Source of the DNA: Theocolax elegans
Taxonomy: Eukaryota > Arthropoda > Insecta > Hymenoptera > Cerocephalidae
Reading direction: 5' to 3'
Length of the DNA: 64,000 bases
NCBI GenBank assembly: GCA_026168455.1
Contig: CM047426.1
Span: 39,118,175 to 39,182,174, forward strand
The position numbers and the translations under genes were made by a program. The notes under the pieces were generated by a model that was not told the origin of the DNA, made no database searches, and was given only the letters and a program-made list of their open reading frames with translations. This document shows, in pieces, positions 22,212 through 30,727 of this stretch (position 1 is its first letter; every line of letters begins with the position of its first letter).

Positions 22212-23918
22212 TTACTTTTGATGAGAAAGTTCAAAGCAAGTTGGACAGTAGTACAAATTACAACTCGTACATTCATGGAAACTTCTTTTACCACATCGTT
22301 TTGAACAATTTTTGTAACTACCAGTGTTAGTCATAACATGTTTTTCCGATTTCTCGGATGACAAGTATTTTTTAGCAACACTCAGGGCAAAATCTTTGAT
22401 TGCTAGCTTTTTGTCACTTGAGCATGCAGTATTCCATAAAATAGTAGCATTCGTGAGGGATGATTGAATAATTCTTATGAATATAATCCATGTCCATTTC
22501 TTTGATCTAAATATAGGCATTACTCTGTTGCAATACATATCATGCAAATCAACACCTCCCATAAATTGATTATAAGTAGTTACAGCTTTGGGAAATGGAA
22601 TATAATCTTTCTTCTTTTTCTCTCTAAGGTATCGTTTGACTGGGGTCTCTGGCGTCGCACCAGCAGCTGTAGATAAAACGTTAACAATTTTAGAGTCCTT
22701 CAGTGTAATTAGATTGAGCCCGCTATTCTTATCATGCTTTACAGCATACGTGCCTCTAGGTGCATCTTTAGCAATGGAATTTTGTTCTTTTATACGATTA
22801 GCTTTTACTGTACCAGTCGCGCGTAAGCCTCCTTTCTTGAGATGGACAAGTAAATCGGGACAACAGAACAAATTATCAAAATAAATGTGATACATACTCA
22901 ATTTTCTGGGAGAGATCTTTGAAGTAAGTTGTTCTAACATTTTAAGAACAACTCGACTACCCATGTTGCAATTTGGTAAAATATTGCTTACTTTTGAATT
23001 TTTTCCACAGTAAATATCGCAATCGAATAAGTATCCGTTTGCCGAACACAGTGCCCATAACTTTATACCATACCTAATAGGCTTCCCTTTTATAAATTGC
23101 TTCAAGGAACATCTTCCAAAATATTTGCACATCATTTCGTCGATAGATAAAGCAGTTGAAAACACCCCAAATTTTCTAAGATTTTTCCTAAAAATGTCAA
23201 ACATTGGTCGAACTCTGCATATCTTATCATCCAAATCGGCATTTTCTGGCTTATGGTATTTTATTTTAGATTTTATCTCTTCAAATCTATTGCGACTCAC
23301 TGCATTTGCAACTTTAGTAGATCTCAAATCTGAATCAAGTGACCAATAATCTCTTTGAGCCAATCTTTTATTGAAAGTGGAGTAAATAAGTATCCCTACA
23401 AAAGCATCAAAATCTTTGAGATTCAAATCCAATCCATTTACTTTAGAACAATCTATTATATGTTTTTTCAATTCTTTTGAAAAGAAAAATTCGAACAGTT
23501 CTGTAGGCGAAGATGATAAAATTAGTTTTTTATCTTTATCACTCAGCAGAATCTCATTCTCAAGAGGCTCTGTACATTTTTTTTCTCCATTTTCCCATAA
23601 GTATTCGTGATTGCCCTCAAGTTTTTTTTGTGATTCTGAGTATTTTTGAGCCATTTGACGGAAACTAGAATTGAATGATTTACCTAATTCATCATCCAAG
23701 TCCTCTTCATCAAATTCATCTTCATCTAAACTACTCTCCCTTTCATCACTTTCGTCTTCAGAATCGTTAAAATCATCAGAATCACCAGAATCATTGGCAT
23801 TAGGAAGGACAATCCTTTGAATATGATCGTCACGTTCAAGTAATTCATCTCTCTCCTGAGAATTACCCTCTTCCGAAAAATCTGAATCTGTGGTTTTTCT
23901 CGCTCTTTTTTTAGGCAT
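22212..23918 (-). CDS. piggyBac transposase (568 aa, intact)
   Basis: DDE/D transposase that cuts and pastes at TTAA. The N terminus (1-80) has a basic start and then a very acidic, serine-rich tract. The DDE_Tnp_1_7 core follows from about 135. The three catalytic aspartates expected for the family are present: D260 (ALSIDEMM), D348 (YHIYFDNLF) and D457 (YNQFMGGVDLHD). The C terminus (about 535-568) is the cysteine-rich RING/PHD-like zinc domain (CSKRC, CTSCNLYYCPTC) needed for terminal repeat binding in this family. The start ATG (23916-23918) is the first in the frame, and the length is normal. Codons are AT-rich like the rest of the element. No lesion was seen, so this copy may be active. 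Confidence 0.95.
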   Translation of the reverse strand: MPKKRARKTTDSDFSEEGNSQERDELLERDDHIQRIVLPNANDSGDSDDFNDSEDESDERESSLDEDEFDEEDLDDELGKSFNSSFRQMAQKYSESQKKLEGNHEYLWENGEKKCTEPLENEILLSDKDKKLILSSSPTELFEFFFSKELKKHIIDCSKVNGLDLNLKDFDAFVGILIYSTFNKRLAQRDYWSLDSDLRSTKVANAVSRNRFEEIKSKIKYHKPENADLDDKICRVRPMFDIFRKNLRKFGVFSTALSIDEMMCKYFGRCSLKQFIKGKPIRYGIKLWALCSANGYLFDCDIYCGKNSKVSNILPNCNMGSRVVLKMLEQLTSKISPRKLSMYHIYFDNLFCCPDLLVHLKKGGLRATGTVKANRIKEQNSIAKDAPRGTYAVKHDKNSGLNLITLKDSKIVNVLSTAAGATPETPVKRYLREKKKKDYIPFPKAVTTYNQFMGGVDLHDMYCNRVMPIFRSKKWTWIIFIRIIQSSLTNATILWNTACSSDKKLAIKDFALSVAKKYLSSEKSEKHVMTNTGSYKNCSKRCGKRSFHECTSCNLYYCPTCFELSHQK

Positions 23919-24655
23919 TGTTGCAAGTAATAATATAAAAAATATCTATCAAATACAAACCCTATACAACTTCTTTTTACTATTATTTTCAAAAGATAAA
24001 AATATCAGTGATAAATATGTACAACAAAGTTACGAATGTAACCGACTGCAAAAAATTAGGAAATTATTACCAAAACGAAATCAGTGAAACGATTTTCCAT
24101 ATATTCAAAAGGATTACAAAATATTGCTGGAAAGTGAGAAAAATTATCCCAAAAAGTAAATGATAAAAGACAGTAAAGATTATAATCCTGTTGTCAGAAA
24201 AGTGATGATTCCAATCACTGATGATGATGTCTATTTGAATAGAACAAGAATTATAAAATAAACAGAAGAATTATAAACTGAAAATGATAACTGTTGTTTT
24301 ATTGTATTGCATAAAAATTGTTTTGACTTGTGTTCGTTGAATATTTTCAACCTATGATGATGGCTGTATATTTTTTTAGCATTCCTGAGAATATGATCTT
24401 TTTGTCGTAAGTACGTTTATTACAAAAATTTTTAAAAAGTTATGAATTTCTAGCTCGAGTTTACAAAATATAAAAACAGATTTATGACTAGCGATCCCAA
24501 AAACTCCCGAGTACACATCTCGATACTGATCTACGTCAGTTTTTTTTCAAACGATAAATTTATCAAATAAAATCAACCATAATGGATTTGCCATATTGAA
24601 TTTACAAAATATAAAAGTGGATTCATGATTAGCGATCCTAAAAACCCCCGAATAC

Positions 24656-25388
24656 ACATCTCGACACTGATCTACGTCAGTTTTCAAGAAAAATGATAAA
24701 TTTATCAAATAAAATCCGCCATATTGGATTCGACATTTTGAATTTTGAAAATCTGATATCAGATTTGTAATCAGCGACTTCGAAAACCCCCGAGTATACT
24801 TTTTCATAACCGTTACAATAAATTTTCGAGAAAAAAAAGCAAGTTTACCAAAAATTTTCCGTCATATTGGATTCGCCATTTTGAATTTTGAAAATCTAAT
24901 ATCAGATTTGTAATCAGCGACCCCAAAAACCCCCGAGAATACGTTTTCATCAATGTATAAATATTTCAGAACTTGGAGAACTAAAAAGAACTGTTATAAC
25001 ACCTGTCTTATCGATGATTTTTTTGTATTATTCATTTTAACAGCCCGCCATTGCAAAAAAAAATTTTTTAATAAAATCCTTGTGCATACTTTGAAAGAAT
25101 AACATCTAATAACTCTATTTGCATGGTTATAACAATAAAAAAAAAAATTGATCCAACTGAAATGGGACGTTTGTAAAAAAAAATCAGAAAAAAATCGTAT
25201 TTTTTTATGTAAATGTGTAAAAAAACAATATAAATAATTTTTTTACAGCTTTTTGAGTAGGCCTATCGTGTAGAGCGGATCAAAATACACAAGAAAATAC
25301 TTGTCTGAATAAGAAATACTTACAGCTTCATTAAAATTTAGAAGCTCAAAGTCAAAGTAAAATTTTACGTTATTTGGGCATTAATGGG
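24656..25388. repeat. piggyBac right terminal inverted repeat (733 bp)
   Basis: Inverted copy of 21281-22013, ending GGGCATTAATGGG before the TTAA duplication. Confidence 0.9.
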
Positions 25389-25401
25389 TTAATGTCTAAA
25401 T

Positions 25402-25490
25402 AGTCCTAGTTTAAATAATAGCGAAAGGAACACAAATGGTTTATTAACCATTTGCCTTCTTGTAACATTTGTATAGTAATTAGTGCAAGC
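25402..25490 (+). repeat. Dispersed repeat, copy 2 (see 14533-14619)
   Basis: AGTCCTAG...TAGCGAAAGGAACACAAA, then the palindromic TGGTTTATTAACCATTTGCC, then TAGTGCAAG. It matches 14533-14619 with roughly ten differences. Confidence 0.7.
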
Positions 25491-26103
25491 AATAAATTTG
25501 GAAGGTTTAGTTTAAACCACGGATCGTAAAAAGCTTCTTCACTAATAAAGAAACTACTCGACGCATTTACTTTTCCCAAGGAGGGCGTGTCGCGTCCAAG
25601 AATCCACTTATCTACTCGAACGTAGCTCCAAATAATAATTTTACGAAATTACTTTTTTCCGATTTACTCCCCTATTCCTTTAATTCCTTTATTACTCGTG
25701 TACTTCCTTACAAGATTCGTCATCCGCAAAAAATCTGACACTATCCGCTTCTTCCTAATGAATCATCCACGATAGTTCCTAGAACGCTCATAAAATACTA
25801 GTGTAACCTACTTCATTGCCTCTATAAGATCCAAAATTTCGTACATTGATTGCCAGTCTTTTGTACTCTGTCCCTGCGACAGACGTGATTCCGAAATGTG
25901 TTAAAATAGATTTAAAACACGTAAAACTTTGGTAAAAGTCGATATTGTTAAGAAGCATCTCTTTGCTATTTGCGAGCATTAAATAAAATATTAATAATAT
26001 CCATTATAATTGTCTAAATACTATATCCTACATACTTATTTATTAGTTTATAAAATGTAATATTAAAAATATTAACGGCAATCAGATTAAACTCGTTAGT
26101 AGA
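25491..26103. other. Unassigned AT-rich DNA
   Basis: No gene, RNA or element terminus recognised. Confidence 0.45.
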
Positions 26104-26110
26104 TGAGCTA

Positions 26111-26225
26111 GGCCGGTTCTAACCTATAGACCGGTTCTAACCCATAGGCCGGTTCTAACCCATAGGCCGGTTCTAACCCACAGGCCGGTTCTAACCCAAA
26201 TGTGTGTGTGTGTGTGTGTGTGTGT
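26111..26225. repeat. 18-bp minisatellite (5 copies) followed by (TG)n
   Basis: GGCCGGTTCTAACCCATA repeats with CCGG at 26113, 26131, 26149, 26167 and 26185 (period 18), then a GT/TG dinucleotide run to 26225. Confidence 0.95.
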
Positions 26226-26473
26226 TACCCCATTACGTTATATTGAGTATCCATACTAAGTATATGAGACTGTAGCGGTCATATATAGTAATCGATTAAA
26301 TATTTGGACGCTTGAGAGATAGTGCACCACGACGCGAACCCTAGCGGATGATTCGAGAACTTTGCGTATATTTCGTACTACGTAGTATCGATGCTAAGGT
26401 TATGAGTAACCGAATTCGTCTTACATAGTAACAGATGTGGCATGAGACTTTTAAGTGCTGAATAAAAAATGAA

Positions 26474-26546
26474 GCGGGCGTCGGGTCTTGAACCCGAGCC
26501 CCTTCGGATCCGAAAGCGTTCACGCTAATCACTGCGCTATGCCCGC
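26474..26546 (-). tRNA. tRNA-like sequence (73 nt), possible tRNA gene relic or SINE head
   Basis: On the minus strand the acceptor GCGGGCA pairs with CGCCCGC (6 of 7). A D arm GCGC/GCGT with A-box-like TAGCGCAGTGATTAGCG and a perfect T arm TCGGG-TTCAAGA-CCCGA (B-box) are present. The anticodon arm is poor: around TTTCGGATCCGAA no regular 5-bp stem with a 7-nt loop forms. The middle would most resemble tRNA-Arg(TCG). The lack of a proper anticodon stem favours a pseudogene or the head of a tRNA-derived SINE. The phrase CCCTAGCGG.TGATTCG occurs on both sides (26339 and 26704). Confidence 0.5.
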
Positions 26547-26775
26547 ACTCGTCCTAGCGCTTCTTATTGCTCTTACTTGCTACCGAATCCGCGCCACCTC
26601 GCGGTGTCGGTAATGTTGGCATTTTATGACAAGTGGATTAAGTCCACCTTGTCACACGGAGTAGAAGGTTAGTCGCTTGCGAGAGAGCAAACCATACCAC
26701 AAACCCTAGCGGCTGATTCGGGAAACCAGTGCGTGTGTGCGCATGTAATTAATTCGTTTGCACTTTAACTAAATC

Positions 26776-27165
26776 GATTGCACATTGATAGCAATCGTTT
26801 GCACAATGATAGTAACCGTTTGCACATTGATAGCAACCATTTGCACATTGATAAAAAGAATTTGCAGATTGAGAGCAACCGTTTGCATATTGATATCAAT
26901 CATTTGCACATTGATAGCAACCATTTGCACATTGATAAAAAGAATTTGCAGATTGAGAGCAACCGTTTGCACATTGATATCAACCGTCTGCGCATTGTTT
27001 CTAGTTTGCACCTTGAGAGTAACCGTTTGCACATTGATAGCCACCGTGTGAACATTGATATCAATCGTTTGCGCATTCTTAGAAACCGTTTGCACATTGA
27101 GAGTAACCGTTTACATATTGATAGCTACCATTTGTTCATTGAAAGCAAACCGTTTGCAGTTTGTT
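26776..27165. repeat. 21-bp minisatellite, about 18 copies
   Basis: Consensus CGTTTGCACATTGATAGCAAC with sub-variants CATTTGCACATTGATAAAAAG and AATTTGCAGATTGAGAGCAAC arranged in a higher-order pattern. Because 21 is divisible by three, several frames on both strands stay open and encode heptad-like repeats (for example HIDSNRL). This explains the overlapping ORFs at 26778-27242 (+) and 26769-27095 (-). No start context, splice site or flanking domain supports a gene. Confidence 0.9.
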
Positions 27166-27559
27166 TAAATACTTTGCATTATATTCGAAAAGTATATTCA
27201 AGGCCTGCTTATTTACTTTTGCTTTTATTAAGCGATTTGTAACCACTTGCTTTAGGGTAAGACATTGTGTTTGATGAAAGTTTTTTTTAGTATACGCTTT
27301 ACATGTTGGTAGATTCGCCTCTTCCTTTTTCTCTTCATTCTCCAGGAGGAAAGGAAAATGAACTATACCGTTGCTTGGACCCGTGACGAAAGTTTGTGGA
27401 ATTGCTGATATTTATACTAATTTAAGGAAAGGGCGAAGTCTCCAGCCAACACCTTCACCTGTGCGCTAAACAACTTATCGTTACCTCTCCGTTTTTTTTC
27501 TTCCCCGTTGAATCCGCCTATTTTACTCATTTCTCAAACCACCAATGACGATAATCCGA

Positions 27560-27781
27560 TCAGCGTTGTATAAGTGGTTTCTTAATTAGAACACGGTAGC
27601 AGCATTCAAACCACAGATTCTTATGTGCATATATCTGAGAGAGTTTGTTCCAGGGAAACGATGCTCTGAAGAGAAAGAGTTCGACTTGAACGTCACCGAT
27701 GAGAGGATAAATTGCTAGGTCCTTCAGAATGAAATCTTTGCCTGGTTTCAAAAATCCTTGATCGTCTACTGTGTTCTGCAT
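27560..27781 (-). pseudogene. Possible coding fragment of an insect exonuclease-like/uncharacterised TE protein
   Basis: An open stretch reads V-D-D-Q-G-F-L ... F-I-L-K-D-L-A-I, then F-R-A-S-F-P-W-N-K-L-S, a spacing I associate with an arthropod family with an N-terminal VDVQGF...PKE(L/V)A motif and FKPPFPWxKL. A TTGTCCAG acceptor-like sequence lies just before the first codons. The expected HG..W motif after it is absent. No adjoining exon was identified. Identification is tentative. Confidence 0.3.
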
Positions 27782-28168
27782 CTGGACAACGTATGAGATA
27801 TTGCAGCAAAAAACTCTGTTTTATAAACTCTCTCCCCCACCCCCCTCCGTCAGGCCATGAAAAAGCTTTACGTTGGTAATATTATAGTGATCAAATCGGC
27901 TAGCGCGCATTATCCGTTTATTGACTTTTGTGATTAGTTTGAAAACCCAGAATAACCACTCTAGGTTTTTCTAATTGATTAGTTGTTTTTACAGTCCAAA
28001 TATGTCTTGACGTTACAAAATTTTAACGATCGGTAATATGTATATGTATAATAATATCGGTCTCTCCGAACCAAATGCTTTACTTTTAGATTATTGAAGG
28101 CCTATCGTACTCTTTGTCCACTATGGTTGGTGGAATTTCCCAGAGCACGGCCTTTTAAAATAATTAAA

Positions 28169-28235
28169 GGCGTTTCGTCCTCGATCTCCAGTTTGGACTC
28201 CTCAGTAAGGAACTGGAGATCTTACCTTAGACGCC
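28169..28235 (-). ncRNA. Hammerhead ribozyme A (type III)
   Basis: Read on the minus strand: stem III GGCGT (28235-28231) pairs with ACGCC (28173-28169). The cleavage triplet is GTC, cut after 28230. Stem I is TAAGG/CCTTA, followed by CTGAGGA, stem II GTCC/GGAC, then GAAA. Loop I holds GATCTCCAGTT and loop II its exact complement AACTGGAGATC, so a strong loop-loop contact is possible. Confidence 0.85.
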
Positions 28236-28556
28236 TGTCGCAAGATGATATGCGACGCCAGCAAGATGTTCTGCGGCTATATATATAGAAAACAGACGAC
28301 GATCTCTCCAACGAGTGTAGAGAGATAGTCGTCTCCCTCTGGTGGTGGGAAAAGCCACCAGCCAGAGCGCGAATTTTTAGACCGTATCGCGAGTTATTTG
28401 TTACAAAATTTTAACGTTCGGTAATATGTATATGTATAATAATATCGGTCTCTCCGAACCAAATGCTTTACTTTTAGATTATTGAAGGCCTATCGTACTC
28501 TTTGTCCACTATGGTTGGTGGAATTTCCCAGAGCACGGCCTTTTAAAATAATTAAA

Positions 28557-28623
28557 GGCGTTTCGTCCTCGATCTCCAGTTTGGACTCTTCAGTAAGGAA
28601 CTGGAGATCTTACCTTAGACGCC
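28557..28623 (-). ncRNA. Hammerhead ribozyme B (type III)
   Basis: Same fold as copy A, 388 bp away in the same orientation. The one core change is at the free N position (CTGAAGA for CTGAGGA), which the hammerhead consensus CUGANGA allows. Cleavage is predicted after the GTC that ends at 28618. Confidence 0.85.
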
Positions 28624-28849
28624 TGTCGCAAGATGATATGCGACGCCAGCAAGATGTTCTGCGGCTATATATATAGAAAACAGCAAAACATATATATATA
28701 TATATATATAGAAAGCGCTCTGGCTGGTGGCTTTTCCCACCACCAGAGGGAGACGACTATCTCTCTACACTCGTTGGAGAGATCGTCGTCTGTTTTCTAT
28801 ATATATAGCCGCAGAACATCTTGCTGGCGTCGCATATCATCTTGCGACA

Positions 28850-28916
28850 GGCGTCTAAGGTAAGATCTCCAGTTCCTTACTGAGGAGTCCAAACTGGAGA
28901 TCGAGGACGAAACGCC
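28850..28916 (+). ncRNA. Hammerhead ribozyme C (type III)
   Basis: Stem III GGCGT (28850-28854) / ACGCC (28912-28916), GTC ending at 28855, stem I TAAGG/CCTTA, CTGAGGA at 28880-28886, stem II GTCC/GGAC, GAAA at 28909-28912. Identical core to A in the opposite orientation. Confidence 0.85.
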
Positions 28917-29087
28917 TTTAATTATTTTAAAAGGCCGTGCTCTGGGAAATTCCACCAATCATAGTGGACAAAGAGTACGATAGGCCTTCAATAATCTAAA
29001 AGTAAAGCATTTGGTTTGGAGAGACCGATATTATTATATTATATAGCCGCAGAACATCTTGCTGGCGTCGCATATCATCTTGCGACA

Positions 29088-29156
29088 GGCGTCTAAGGTA
29101 AGATCTCCAGTTCCTTACTGAGGAGTCCAAACTGGAGAGATCGAGGACGAAACGCC
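29088..29156 (+). ncRNA. Hammerhead ribozyme D (type III)
   Basis: As C, with two extra bases (GA) in loop II, which weakens the loop I-loop II complement but leaves the core and all three stems intact. Predicted cut after 29093. Confidence 0.8.
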
Positions 29157-29477
29157 TTTAATTATTTTAAAAGGCCGTGCTCTGGGAAATTCCACCAATC
29201 ATAGTGGACAAAGAGTACGATAGGCCTTCAATAATCTAAAAGTAAAGCATTTGGTTTGGAGAGACCGATATTATTATACATATACATATTACCGAACGTT
29301 AAAATTTTGTAACAAATAACTCGCGATACGGTCTAAAAATTCGCGCTCTGGCTGGTGGCTTTTCCCACCACCAGAGGGAGACGACTATCTCTCTACACTC
29401 GTTGGAGAGATCGTCGTCTGTTTTCTATATATATAGCCGCAGAACATCTTGCTGGCGTCGCATATCATCTTGCGACA

Positions 29478-29544
29478 GGTGTCTAAGGTAAGATCTCCAG
29501 TTCCTTACTGAGGAGTCCAAACTGGAGATCGAGGACGAAACGCC
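29478..29544 (+). ncRNA. Hammerhead ribozyme E (type III)
   Basis: As C, but stem III reads GGTGT opposite ACGCC, turning one C-G pair into a T.G wobble and keeping the helix. Predicted cut after 29483, 390 bases from the cut in D. Confidence 0.85.
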
Positions 29545-29689
29545 TTTAATTATTTTAAAAGGCCGTGCTCTGGGAAATTCCACCAACCATAGTGGACAAA
29601 GAGTACGATAGGCCTTCAATAATCTAAAAGTAAAGCATTTGGTTCGGAGAGACCGATATTATTATACATATGTCTTGACGTTGTTTGTA

Positions 29690-30723
29690 CAAATCCCAAG
29701 TTCGAAAACTTGTGGATCTTGTTTTACATAATCCAGCAATCGAACTTCACGAGGATTCACATATGGCATAAGCTACTCGATTCATATAAAGTCAAACTTT
29801 ATAAATGATGATATTACACAAATTTAAATGACAGCGTTCAATTCAGTGTGTGATAATAAGTACATGCTTTGCAATGTTTACTATTTTCCAATAGCCTTCG
29901 GTAAAATGCAAAAGGGTGCAAGAACGTCAAAGTAACCAACATTATCGACTATATTCTCCAATTCACCGAATGTTACAGGTAACTGTATAGGATTAAAAAA
30001 TAATGAAAAATATTAAAAGGCTTTATAGGAGTACCAAATGTATTACAAATAGCATTAAAGGAGTATCAAAGATATTAAACTCATATCAAATGTATTATAA
30101 AATTAGTAAAAAGTAGTAAAGAATATTACATGTATTATACTTAATATCAAGGGAGTATCAAATATATTGTAAAGAATATTAGAAAGTTTATAAAGAATAT
30201 TCAAGGTATCATAAATAGTATTAAACAAGTTTCAAACATATAACATACAGAATTAAAACAATATCTAACATAGTATTAAAAGTTTTAAAAAATATTCAGC
30301 GTATCAAATGTATCAAATGAAATATAAACAGTAATAATACAATATCGAACGAAGTATTCAAGGTATTGAAAAGTATTCAAGGTTATTAAATGTACTATCA
30401 AAAGTATTAAACAGTATCGAAAATATAACATGCAGTATTAAAACAATATCTAACGTAGTATCAAAAGTATTGAAAAGCATTAAAAGGTATTGAATGTGTT
30501 ATCAAAATATTAAAAAGTATCTAATGTAGTATAAAAGTTTTAAAAAGTATAATTCAGAAAGTATTACATGTACTACATATATATTATTAAACGAGTATCA
30601 AACATTTATACAAATATAGCATATCAAAAAAGGCACTGGTTTAAAATTAATAATTTAACAATCCAAAGAAAACAATGGCGAAAGAGAGCTAAAAATGTAT
30701 ATATTGTTTCTAGAAAGTGTTTA
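29690..30723. repeat. AT-rich degenerate tandem repeats (GTATTAAA/GTATCAAA type)
   Basis: From about 30000 to 30600 the phrases AGTATTAAA, AGTATCAAA and ATATTAAAAAGTAT recur at irregular 20-35 bp spacing, an old minisatellite. Nothing coding is seen. Confidence 0.6.
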
Positions 30724-30727
30724 AGTG

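Larger units (their letters stand above)
21281..25388 (-). mobile_element. Autonomous piggyBac transposon, 4,108 bp, with TTAA duplication
   Basis: TTAA at 21277-21280 and 25389-25392 flanks an element that starts CCCATTAATGCCC and ends GGGCATTAATGGG. The long inverted repeats (21281-22013 and 24656-25388) are both 733 bp and almost identical. A single intronless transposase ORF on the minus strand fills the middle. A partial extra unit of the repeat (ACATCTCGATACTGATCTAC) lies at 24516-24535. Intact ORF, exact TTAA and matching repeats indicate recent insertion. Confidence 0.95.
28015..29667. mobile_element. Cluster of five hammerhead-bearing repeats (retrozyme-like element)
   Basis: A repeat unit of about 388 bp occurs as A (28015-28402, minus), B (28403-28685, minus, truncated), C (28706-29040, plus, truncated), D (29041-29310, plus, truncated) and E (29311-29667, plus). 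A-B and D-E are head to tail; B and C face each other across a (TA)n run. The direct repeat ATATGTCTTGACGTT borders the cluster (28000-28014 and 29668-29682), a 15-bp target duplication as for retro-insertion. Each unit has several strong hairpins, for example GTCGCA/TGCGAC and CTCTGGxTGGTGG/CCACCAxCAGAG, and one complete hammerhead. There is no ORF. Size, structure, tandem units and ribozymes recall retrozymes, which spread as circular RNAs. Confidence 0.8.

Noticed and set aside
28840..28960. Hammerhead reading that uses the hairpin after GAAAC as stem III with a GTG triplet downstream
   Set aside because: It needs a bulge and ends in GTG, which violates NUH. The upstream GGCGTC/TAAGG reading satisfies every core rule.
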